The position numbers and the translations under genes were made by a program. Shown one piece after another: positions 5,061-11,253 of a DNA stretch of 11,253 bases (its first letter is position 1; every line of letters begins with the position of its first letter). Under the pieces are notes generated by a model. That model saw only the letters and a list, made by a program, of their open reading frames with translations, searched no databases and was not told the DNA's origin. Location of the stretch: contig JAZNNG010000035.1 of the NCBI GenBank assembly GCA_045580165.1, positions 1 to 11,253 of the forward strand, written 5' to 3'. This stretch comes from UBA4717 sp045580165 (GTDB taxonomy: Bacteria; Bacillota; Clostridia; Oscillospirales; CAG-272).

Positions 5061-6464
5061 TTACTTACCTTCTTTTTCAGCGAGCTTGCGTCCCATAAGA
5101 ACACCCATCGCGGATGCCATCATAAGACCTCTCGTCCAGCCTGACGAGTCACCGAGACAGTGGAGTCCCTTGACGCTCGTATTGAGGTTTTCGTCTGTCT
5201 TTACTCTGTTACTGTAGAATTTAAGCTCGGGAGAATACAGAAGCGTTTCCTCTGACGCAAAGCCCGGAACCACCTCGTCTACCGCCTTGATAAAGTTGAT
5301 TATGTTCATCATAGCGCGGTACGGCATTGCGGCGGTGATGTCACCTGCAACCGCATCGGGTATGGTCGGCTTGACATTTGAGAAGGCGAGCTCCTTCTGC
5401 CAGGTGCGCTTTCCGTCAAGGATGTCACCGTATCTCTGAACGAGAATGTGTCCCGTTCCGAGCATATTCGTAAGCTCGCCGACCTTTCTCGCGTATTCGA
5501 TAGGATGGTCGAACGGCTCTTTGAAGTTGTGAGATACCAGAATTGCGAGGTTAGTGTTGTCGCTCTTTATTTCCTTATACGAATGACCATTTACGACTGC
5601 GAGTCCGTTGTCGTAATTCTCCTGTGCAACAAATCCGCCCGGATTCTGACAGAAGGTTCTGACTTTGTTCTTAAAGGGCTTCGGCCATCCGATAAGCTTG
5701 GATTCGTAAAGCACCTCGTTTACCTTTTCCATAACTTCGTTACGGACCTCAACACGAACACCGATGTCAACGGTACCCGGCTGATGCTCGATGCCGTTTT
5801 CGCTACAAAGGTTTTCGAGCCATTCTGCGCCACGACGTCCCGTTGCGATAATCGTAGTATCTGCGTCTATATCGTAAGTACTGCCCTTTTCAGTTACAGT
5901 AACACCGTAGCAAATGCCGTCAACAATTTTAATGGTGTTACACTCGCATCCGAATTTAAGCTCAACACCGTTTTCCTCGAGATACTTTTCAAGCTTGTAG
6001 TATATCTCCTGTGCCTTTTCCGTACCGAGATGTCTGATAGGACAGTCAACGAGCTTGAGTCCTGCCTTGATGGCTCTCTTTCTGATCTCCTTGACCTCCT
6101 CGGGATTGCTTATTCCCTCAATCTTGGAGTCTGCACCGAATTCAAGGTATATCTTATCTGTGTAATTAATGAGTTCAACTGCAAGGTCTTCACCTATAAG
6201 GCTCGGAAGGTCACCGCCTACCTCGGGAGAAAGCGAGAGCTTTCCGTCCGAAAATGCGCCGGCACCCGAAAAACCCGTTGTAATATGACAGTAGGGCTTA
6301 CAGTCAACGCAATGCTGAGTTTCCTTTTTAGGACATCTGCGCTTCTCTATCGGACTTCCCTTTTCAACTATTGTTATTTTCTTTTTGCTTCCGTGTCTTA
6401 TAAGCTCTATTGCGGTAAAGATACCCGCAGGACCTGCTCCTACGATAACTACGTCTGTTCTCAT
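5061..6464 (-). CDS. FAD-dependent dehydrogenase of the COG2509 type
   Basis: This 467-residue cytoplasmic flavoprotein begins with the dinucleotide-binding motif VVIVGAGPAG (5-14), the FAD pyrophosphate site. It is followed by the COG2509 hallmark: a cysteine cluster C44, C52, C55, C59, then GFSGAGAFSDGKL (64-76). An ATGRRGAEWL stretch in the middle and a C-terminal CLGDSSGWTRGL (436-447) complete the flavin-binding fold. The four cysteines suggest an iron-sulfur or metal site, or redox thiols; this is inferred. The substrate of this widespread family is not established to my knowledge. The start is supported by AAAGGA eight bases upstream. The gene is transcribed alone from a consensus promoter, divergent from an amino-acid permease. 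No clear intrinsic terminator follows, only the palindrome at 4993-5039. Confidence 0.9.
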   Translation of the reverse strand: MRTDVVIVGAGPAGIFTAIELIRHGSKKKITIVEKGSPIEKRRCPKKETQHCVDCKPYCHITTGFSGAGAFSDGKLSLSPEVGGDLPSLIGEDLAVELINYTDKIYLEFGADSKIEGISNPEEVKEIRKRAIKAGLKLVDCPIRHLGTEKAQEIYYKLEKYLEENGVELKFGCECNTIKIVDGICYGVTVTEKGSTYDIDADTTIIATGRRGAEWLENLCSENGIEHQPGTVDIGVRVEVRNEVMEKVNEVLYESKLIGWPKPFKNKVRTFCQNPGGFVAQENYDNGLAVVNGHSYKEIKSDNTNLAILVSHNFKEPFDHPIEYARKVGELTNMLGTGHILVQRYGDILDGKRTWQKELAFSNVKPTIPDAVAGDITAAMPYRAMMNIINFIKAVDEVVPGFASEETLLYSPELKFYSNRVKTDENLNTSVKGLHCLGDSSGWTRGLMMASAMGVLMGRKLAEKEGK

Positions 6465-6550
6465 AGCAATTTTCCTTTCCGTCGGGGCAAAAAAATAACC
6501 GCGTATTATGGGAATACACGGCAGTCTTCTGCAAATTTATATCCTTCTCT

Positions 6551-6579
6551 ATTATAGTATAAACTCACGCTTTTGTCAA
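6551..6579 (-). promoter_or_regulatory. Consensus promoter of the flavoprotein gene
   Basis: On the minus strand, TTGACA (6574-6579) and TATAAT (6551-6556) are both perfect and exactly 17 bases apart. This is the strongest promoter in the window. The predicted 5' leader is about 80 nt. Confidence 0.92.
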
Positions 6580-6590
6580 CACTATTTTTC

Positions 6591-6632
6591 AAATTGCCCT
6601 TTTCTTCTCTCGGTTGACTAAACGGGCAATTT
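6591..6632. promoter_or_regulatory. Split inverted repeat between divergent promoters, candidate operator
   Basis: AAATTGCCC (6591-6599) is repeated in reverse as GGGCAATTT (6624-6632). The arms are centred 33 bases apart, about three helical turns, and they bracket the -35 box of the permease promoter. One regulator bound to both arms could control the permease and perhaps the flavoprotein gene. No candidate regulator is adjacent. Confidence 0.45.
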
Positions 6633-6642
6633 ATGGTAGAAT
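6614..6642 (+). promoter_or_regulatory. Promoter of the amino-acid permease gene
   Basis: TTGACT (6614-6619) and TAGAAT (6637-6642) are 17 bases apart, and TGG precedes the -10. The start codon follows about 31 bases later. Confidence 0.8.
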
Positions 6643-6673
6643 AAAAACATAAAGTCTCACACGGAGGTTAGCT

Positions 6674-8107
6674 ATGAACAACACACTTGAAAAGAAATAC
6701 GGTCTGTTTACGGCGATCTCGATGGTTGTCGGAATCGTTATCGGCAGCGGTATCTTTTTCAAAGCACAAAACATTCTGAACAATACAAACGGCAATATGC
6801 CTCTCGGCATCTTAGCGTGGCTTATAGGCGGCGCTATTATGATGATATGCGCGTACTGCTTTGCAACCCTTGCTACCGTATATGACAAAGCTACGGGTCT
6901 TGTCGACTATGCCGCAGAGGTGTGCGGACACAAATACGCATATCTCCTCGGTTGGTTTTTCACCGTTATCTACACCCCCTGCATCACCTCAACACTTGCG
7001 TGGGTGTCGGCACGCTACGCCCTCGTCATTTTCGGTGATATGGACCCGACCACAGGCCGTTGCCTCGCACTCACCTGCCTTTTTCTCATAGCGTCGTACG
7101 CGCTCAATTTCCTCTCCCCCGTCCTTGCAGGTAAGTTTCAGGTATCGACTACTGTCATAAAGCTTGTACCCATAATTCTTATGGCGGTTGTCGGAACAGT
7201 ATACGGTCTGTTCGTAACCCCCGAGACTGCGTCCGAGCCACTGCTTCTCACCAATTTCCAGACCTGGCACAAAAGCGGCACCGAGGTACTGTTCGGCGCG
7301 GTGGTGTCTGCCGCGTTCGCTTACGAGGGTTGGATACTTGCAACCTCAATAAGCGGTGAGCTCAAGGATGCGAAGAAAAATCTTCCCCGCGCACTCGTTA
7401 TCGGATGCTCTATCGTTATGCTCGCTTACATTCTTTATTATATAGGCGTTGCGGGCGGCGCTACTGTTGACTCACTCATCGAAAACGGCGCGACTCAGGC
7501 GTTCACTAATCTCTTTACGAAAACGGGCGGTGTGATACTCAACGTATTCGTCGCGGTATCCTGTATGGGTACACTCAACGGTCTCGTGCTTTCCTGCTCG
7601 AGAAATATGTACTCGATAGCAAACAAAAATCAAGGACCGAAGCCCGGGATGTTCTCGCAGATCGACAGCTATACGAACATTCCCACGAACTCTGCGGTTA
7701 TCGGACTCTTATTTACCGCCGTGTGGCTTTTCTACTTCTACGCAGCAAATCTCGATAGTATTTTCGTTGCTACCTACTCGGCAGAGAGCGCAAACACTAT
7801 CGTAAAGCTTCTCGGTACGCTGAGCGCCGACGGAAGCGTTTACACGGTAAACTGGTTCGGCTTTGACTCGTCCGAGCTTCCGATAGTAGCGCTTTATGCA
7901 CTATACATTCCTCTGTTTTTTGGAATGACGAGAATAAAGGAGCTGTCGTTTACAAAACGTATAATCTTCCCCATACTTGCGGTGCTCGCATCGGTGTTTA
8001 TGGTGGCATCTGCGATATACGCGCACAAGTGGGGTGTACTCTACTTCGTGATAGTATGCGCCGTGATAATGGCGATAGGCGCTGTGCTGAGGAAGAGTAA
8101 GGAATAA
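6674..8107 (+). CDS. APC-superfamily amino acid permease
   Basis: This 477-residue integral membrane protein is predicted to carry an amino acid across the cytoplasmic membrane by proton symport or exchange. The first membrane helix has the family signature VVGIVIGSGIFFK (18-30), whose glycine-rich break binds the substrate backbone in characterised members. Around twelve hydrophobic segments follow, and AFAYEGWILATSISGELKD matches the conserved region around helix 6 and the following loop. It resembles the SLC7/LAT-like branch; the transported amino acid cannot be told. The start is fixed by GGAGG at 6663-6667, six bases away. It is monocistronic, with its own promoter and terminator, and divergent from the flavoprotein gene. 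Nothing appears damaged. Confidence 0.92.
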   Translation: MNNTLEKKYGLFTAISMVVGIVIGSGIFFKAQNILNNTNGNMPLGILAWLIGGAIMMICAYCFATLATVYDKATGLVDYAAEVCGHKYAYLLGWFFTVIYTPCITSTLAWVSARYALVIFGDMDPTTGRCLALTCLFLIASYALNFLSPVLAGKFQVSTTVIKLVPIILMAVVGTVYGLFVTPETASEPLLLTNFQTWHKSGTEVLFGAVVSAAFAYEGWILATSISGELKDAKKNLPRALVIGCSIVMLAYILYYIGVAGGATVDSLIENGATQAFTNLFTKTGGVILNVFVAVSCMGTLNGLVLSCSRNMYSIANKNQGPKPGMFSQIDSYTNIPTNSAVIGLLFTAVWLFYFYAANLDSIFVATYSAESANTIVKLLGTLSADGSVYTVNWFGFDSSELPIVALYALYIPLFFGMTRIKELSFTKRIIFPILAVLASVFMVASAIYAHKWGVLYFVIVCAVIMAIGAVLRKSKE

Positions 8108-8115
8108 TAAAAACA

Positions 8116-8143
8116 AAAAAACGCGGACAATTCCGCGTTTTTT
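8116..8143. terminator. Bidirectional terminator between permease and methyltransferase genes
   Basis: A 12-bp stem (8116-8127 with 8132-8143, core ACGCGGA/TCCGCGT) has a CAAT loop. An A run on the left and a T run on the right make it work in both directions. The methyltransferase stop codon (8143-8145) touches the stem. Confidence 0.9.
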
Positions 8144-9003
8144 CATTTTTCCATTATACAGACGACCGACCTTACAAACCATTCCTTTGTTACGGGGAGC
8201 TTTGCTATGGGTGCAAGAAAGCTCCGAAGCGGAATTTCCTTGTAATATATCTTTTTCATCCCGCTTGCGCTTATGATCTCGTTAAAGCGTTTTATGGTGA
8301 GCTTATTTATATAGGAAAAGTATTCCTTGCCAAGCGCGTTTGTGGATATTCTGAAGCTTATCCTCATATCCCTGTCGTCAAGCTCGCCGCAAAGCTCCTT
8401 ATATGCCTTTATCAAGGTTTCCTCGTCAAAAAAGAGGTGTACCCACGGTATGCTTATTACGTCGCTTAAATGTGCGCCGAAGGGGTGACCGTAGGGCGGA
8501 AAGTTTATATAGAGCCTGCCGCCCTCTCTCAGTACGCGCCGTGCCTCGCTTACCACCTTTTCGGGCGGTCTTACGTGCTCCATCGCGTCGTTCATTATCA
8601 CTACGTCAAAGCTCGAGTCCGCAAAGGGCATTTCGGCGGCATCGGCTACGCTATACGAAAATTTCTTTTCAAGTCCCAGCCTTTTGGCATACGCCAATGC
8701 TTCATCGCGGTAACGCTCCTCGATATCCATCGCGCAAACACGCTTCGCGCCGCGCGTGACATAGTATAAGGACTTCCCTGCGCCGCCTGCGCCGACGTCA
8801 AGCACCTCCTTGCCCGAAAACATATGTCTGTCGCTTCCGCATTTGCAGGAATCGAGATACAGCTTAAGCGTCGATTCTCCGCGCTCAAACTCCCACTCGC
8901 AATACTTCTGTCTGCCCACGCTTTCGAGATTAAATGGATGCTCAACGGGCTTGAACAGTTTATTAAGCCTTATAAGCATCCCTGCGCTATCGGTCGTCGG
9001 CAT
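8143..9003 (-). CDS. Class I SAM-dependent methyltransferase
   Basis: This 286-residue cytoplasmic enzyme is predicted to transfer a methyl group from S-adenosylmethionine. It shows motif I VLDVGAGGAGKS (67-78), the acidic residue after strand 2 in CAMDIEE (91-97), ADAAEMPF (120-127), and DVVIMNDAMEHV (133-144). This is the Methyltransf_11 pattern. After it comes a region with FPPYGHPFGAHLSDV, seen in methyltransferases of polysaccharide or secondary-metabolite clusters; the substrate is unknown. ATG 9003 is preferred since AGGT lies six bases before it and it begins four bases after the enolase stop. ATG 9021 or TTG 9036, overlapping the enolase gene, are alternatives. It has no own promoter that I can see and is probably cotranscribed and translationally coupled with enolase. 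Confidence 0.87.
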   Translation of the reverse strand: MPTTDSAGMLIRLNKLFKPVEHPFNLESVGRQKYCEWEFERGESTLKLYLDSCKCGSDRHMFSGKEVLDVGAGGAGKSLYYVTRGAKRVCAMDIEERYRDEALAYAKRLGLEKKFSYSVADAAEMPFADSSFDVVIMNDAMEHVRPPEKVVSEARRVLREGGRLYINFPPYGHPFGAHLSDVISIPWVHLFFDEETLIKAYKELCGELDDRDMRISFRISTNALGKEYFSYINKLTIKRFNEIISASGMKKIYYKEIPLRSFLAPIAKLPVTKEWFVRSVVCIMEK

Positions 9004-9007
9004 GAGC

Positions 9008-10255
9008 TTACCTACCGACATTGAGACTATCTTCAATCAACATAAGTCTGTTGTATTTTGCTACCCTCTCCATACGGCAGGGCGCACCCGTTTTGATATA
9101 GCCGACTCCCGTTGCGACTGCCATATCAGCGATGAAGGTATCGTCAACGTCACCCGAGCGATGAGATAAAATACTGCGGTAACCGTTTTTCTTAGCAAGG
9201 GCTATTGCCTCGAGAGTTTCTGTGACCGTTCCTATCTGATTCGGCTTTATGAGTATCGCGTTTGCCGCGCCAAGCTCTATACCACGTGCAAGTCGCGCGG
9301 AGTTGGTCACGAAAAGGTCGTCGCCAACAAGTGCTATTTTGTCCCCAAGTCGTGAGGTCATTTTTGTCCACGCATCAAAATCATCCTCCCCGAGTGGGTC
9401 CTCGATTGAAATTATCGGATAATCGTTTGCAAGTGACTCAAAGTATTCTATAAGAGCGTCGGAATCGAATTCCCTGCCCGATTTCGGCTGCTTATACCCA
9501 CCGTCACACTTCCATTCACTTGCCGCCGCGTCAAGCGCAAGCTTTACGTCATTCGTTGAATATCCTGCCTTGTTTATCGCGTTTATAATAAGCTCGATCG
9601 CCTCACGCTCACTCCCAAGGTCGGGAGCAAAGCCGCCCTCGTCACCAACGCCTGTCGAGAGTCCGCGCTCCTTAAGCTCACTTTTGAGGGCGTAGTATAT
9701 CTCACACCCTGCACGCACCCTTTCACGCATACTTTCAATTCCGACGGGCATTATCATAAATTCCTGAATATCAATATTGTTTGAGGCGTGCGCGCCGCCG
9801 TTGAGAATGTTCATCATAGGCACGGGTAAAGTATTATCGGCAAAGCCGCTGATATATCTGTAAAGCGGAAGTCCGAACGATGCTGCCGCCGCGCGTGCAG
9901 ATGCCATTGACACGGCAAGAATTGCGTTTGCGCCAAGCTTTGACTTGTTATCAGTTCCGTCAAGCTCACGCATTTTTCGGTCTATCGCACTCTGGTCACA
10001 TACGCAAATTCCGCTTACAGCCTCGCTTATTTTTCCTATCGACTCTACGGCACGTCGTACTCCCTTGCCTGCAAAGCGCGTCAAATCACCGTCACTAAGC
10101 TCGTGCGCCTCGTGAGCGCCCGTCGACGCGCCCGACGGTACCGATGCGGATGCAACCGTACCGTCAGTTAAGCTCACCCTTGCCATAACGGTGGGAAAGC
10201 CGCGCGAATCTATGATCTCGTATCCTCTGACACATTTGATCTTTCTTTCGGTCAT
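9008..10255 (-). CDS. eno: Enolase (phosphopyruvate hydratase)
   Basis: This 415-residue enzyme converts 2-phosphoglycerate to phosphoenolpyruvate in glycolysis, in the cytoplasm. It has the mobile loop VPSGASTGAHEAHEL (39-53), NGGAHASNNIDIQEF (152-166, with H156 and E165), and GDEGGFAP (204-211, with proton-shuttling E206). The metal ligands are D242, E285 (SIEDP) and D312 (VGDDLF). The catalytic base is K337 (LIKPNQIG), followed by SHRSG (364-368) and K388 (IKTG). All active-site residues are present. Two things are unusual: the near-invariant N-terminal DSRGNPTVE reads DSRGFPTVM here, and the protein is about 15 residues shorter than usual, mostly at the C-terminus. AAGGAG eight bases before the ATG supports the start. 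It could be the genome's only enolase or a second, divergent copy. The linked methyltransferase is not a glycolytic neighbour. Confidence 0.95.
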   Translation of the reverse strand: MTERKIKCVRGYEIIDSRGFPTVMARVSLTDGTVASASVPSGASTGAHEAHELSDGDLTRFAGKGVRRAVESIGKISEAVSGICVCDQSAIDRKMRELDGTDNKSKLGANAILAVSMASARAAAASFGLPLYRYISGFADNTLPVPMMNILNGGAHASNNIDIQEFMIMPVGIESMRERVRAGCEIYYALKSELKERGLSTGVGDEGGFAPDLGSEREAIELIINAINKAGYSTNDVKLALDAAASEWKCDGGYKQPKSGREFDSDALIEYFESLANDYPIISIEDPLGEDDFDAWTKMTSRLGDKIALVGDDLFVTNSARLARGIELGAANAILIKPNQIGTVTETLEAIALAKKNGYRSILSHRSGDVDDTFIADMAVATGVGYIKTGAPCRMERVAKYNRLMLIEDSLNVGR

Positions 10256-10277
10256 ATATTTTTCTCCTTGTGTTTTT

Positions 10278-10283
10278 ATTATA
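10278..10283 (-). promoter_or_regulatory. Probable -10 box of the enolase gene
   Basis: A perfect TATAAT on the minus strand lies 22 bases before the enolase start codon. No good -35 hexamer stands at 16-18 bases upstream, so confidence is moderate. Confidence 0.5.
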
Positions 10284-10324
10284 TTGTCCGCATTTAACAG
10301 GAAAATTATTCAGATGAAGGCATA

Positions 10325-10357
10325 AAAAATCCGTTGCAAAAATTGCAACGGATTTTT
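10325..10357. terminator. Terminator of the dockerin gene
   Basis: A perfect 15-bp stem (10325-10339 with 10343-10357, core ATCCGTTGCAA) has an AAA loop. Read on the minus strand it is followed by a run of six T, and it lies about 55 bases after the dockerin-gene stop. It also insulates the enolase promoter just beyond. Two weaker hairpins, 10365-10383 and 10390-10403, lie between the stop and this terminator. Confidence 0.9.
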
Positions 10358-10410
10358 CACCTTAATATGCTATTTGGGCATATATCATATTTCCTAAAGG
10401 AAACACGTCA

Positions 10411-11253
10411 TTATTCATCATAGCCAGTCCAGCCGGCAAGTCTTCTCGCAAGAATTACCGCGTCAAGAGTCGTGAGCTTTTCATCACCGCTAACGTCTGA
10501 GGTCTTGCCGTAAACCTGCTCATAATAACCGGTCCAGTTAGCGAGATATCTCGACAGTACCACTACGTCAAGCGCCTCAACTTCTCCGTTGTGATCAACG
10601 TCACCGTAATTATAGGTCTCTGCAAACTGATCCATGTGAGCAGCATAGGGGTCATCCGTCATAGTATCGGGAAGCTCGTAATAGAAATCGTTAAAGCCGA
10701 AGGTTCCCGCGTCATAGAACATCTTTATGTTTTCGTTGTTATATCCGTAATAGTGCGTGAACGTGCCCTTGCAGTTTTCAAGATCTGCTGCAAGCTGTGA
10801 AAACTTCTTTTCATTTTCACTGTCATAGTCCATAATAACGACGTTGTTTCTGATATTGAATCCGAAGCCGTCTTTTACACTTGAGGGTCCGCTCTTTATG
10901 AAATTCATTCTGATGTTCCAGAACTTGTTGTTTTCGAATACGCAGTTCTCGTAATTTGCGTACGTGGTAGTTCCTCCGTAGAAGCAACAGTAGTCGTGCT
11001 TCTGGTGGGTATATCCCTTGAAGCCGTAACCCGATGCTGTGAGAAGGTTGTCGTAGATATGGCAGTTTTCAAGTCCGGCGTAGTACTTGCTTTCGATCTT
11101 TGACTTTGTCGAAAGCCATACCTCGAGAGATGCATCCCAAAGAACGTTATCGTAAATTTCAATGTTCTTTTCAACTACAGGTGTTCCGAAGGTAAGCGTA
11201 CCCTGCCACTGTACTGTCGGTCCGCAGTCAAAGCACTGATAGATGTAGTTGTT
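10411..11253 (-). CDS. Dockerin-containing right-handed beta-helix protein, 5' end outside the window
   Basis: The minus-strand frame is open from the right edge (11253) to the stop at 10411-10413, giving 280 residues of a longer protein; the internal ATG at 10908 is not the start. The N-terminal part has repeats with the look of a right-handed parallel beta-helix: LENCHIYDNLLTASGYGF, YENCVFENNKFWN, FGFNIRNNVVIMD. These are as in pectate-lyase-like and other polysaccharide-acting proteins. The end is a type I dockerin of two calcium-loop repeats, GDVDHNGEVEALD (10605-10567) and SDVSGDEKLTTLD (10497-10459), each followed by a helix ending in W. Dockerins bind cohesins on scaffold proteins, so it is probably secreted and attached to a cellulosome-like complex or cell-surface protein. 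The signal peptide and catalytic residues, if any, lie outside. The dockerin call is firm; the catalytic function is unknown. Confidence 0.85.
   Translation of the reverse strand, partial: NNYIYQCFDCGPTVQWQGTLTFGTPVVEKNIEIYDNVLWDASLEVWLSTKSKIESKYYAGLENCHIYDNLLTASGYGFKGYTHQKHDYCCFYGGTTTYANYENCVFENNKFWNIRMNFIKSGPSSVKDGFGFNIRNNVVIMDYDSENEKKFSQLAADLENCKGTFTHYYGYNNENIKMFYDAGTFGFNDFYYELPDTMTDDPYAAHMDQFAETYNYGDVDHNGEVEALDVVVLSRYLANWTGYYEQVYGKTSDVSGDEKLTTLDAVILARRLAGWTGYDE

Noticed and set aside
5448..6557. 369-codon open frame on the plus strand
   Set aside because: It lies antisense to the flavoprotein gene, which has a clear FAD motif, ribosome site and consensus promoter; the antisense product has no recognisable domain.
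10905..11174. 89-codon minus-strand frame near the right edge
   Set aside because: The overlapping frame that continues into the dockerin gene is open to the edge and shows beta-helix repeats, so this one is a shadow.

Overview
The window looks like chromosomal DNA of an uncultured gut or rumen-type Clostridia (Firmicutes, probably Oscillospirales/Ruminococcaceae-like). This is inferred from the near-consensus GGAGG ribosome sites, perfect hairpin-plus-U-run terminators, Firmicutes-style -35/-10 and extended -10 promoters, and the gene content: an intracellular GH10 xylanase-like enzyme with an AraC regulator, a dockerin-tailed beta-helix protein, and a COG2509 flavoprotein. No species can be named from the sequence alone.

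Layout. 1-90 is a short array of ATATCAC motifs separated by small palindromes. 91-407 is AT-rich with no convincing gene. 470-1585 (+) encodes an XRE-type regulator with a helical C-terminal part, driven by an extended -10 promoter with a palindrome just downstream. 1586-1739 holds a potentially folded RNA segment ending in a strong terminator. 1808-2467 (+) is a small Pol-beta-type nucleotidyltransferase. A shared bidirectional terminator separates it from a convergent araC-family gene (2504-3256, -). That gene is divergent from a signal-less GH10 enzyme (3393-4748, +), and the promoter region between them carries an inverted repeat over the regulator's -35 box.

Downstream of the xylanase lies the C-terminal stump of a second AraC regulator (about 4786-4995, -), not previously visible as an ORF because it has no start. 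It is cut off at a 47-nt near-perfect palindrome whose ends resemble insertion-sequence termini. Then come a COG2509 FAD-dependent dehydrogenase (5061-6464, -) and a divergent APC amino-acid permease (6674-8107, +), whose back-to-back promoters share a widely spaced 9-bp inverted repeat. A bidirectional terminator is followed by a minus-strand pair, enolase (9008-10255) then a SAM methyltransferase (8143-9003). The right edge holds the 3' part of a secreted-type beta-helix protein ending in a type I dockerin (10411 to beyond 11253, -).

How they work together. The AraC/GH10 pair reads as an inducible xylo-oligosaccharide utilisation unit, and the dockerin protein fits extracellular plant-fibre breakdown. 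The flavoprotein/permease and enolase/methyltransferase pairs look like ordinary housekeeping or accessory metabolism. I see no complete defence system, prophage, CRISPR array, rRNA or tRNA. The most interesting signals are the araC stump with its palindrome, the candidate structured RNA, the ATATCAC array and the slightly unorthodox enolase.
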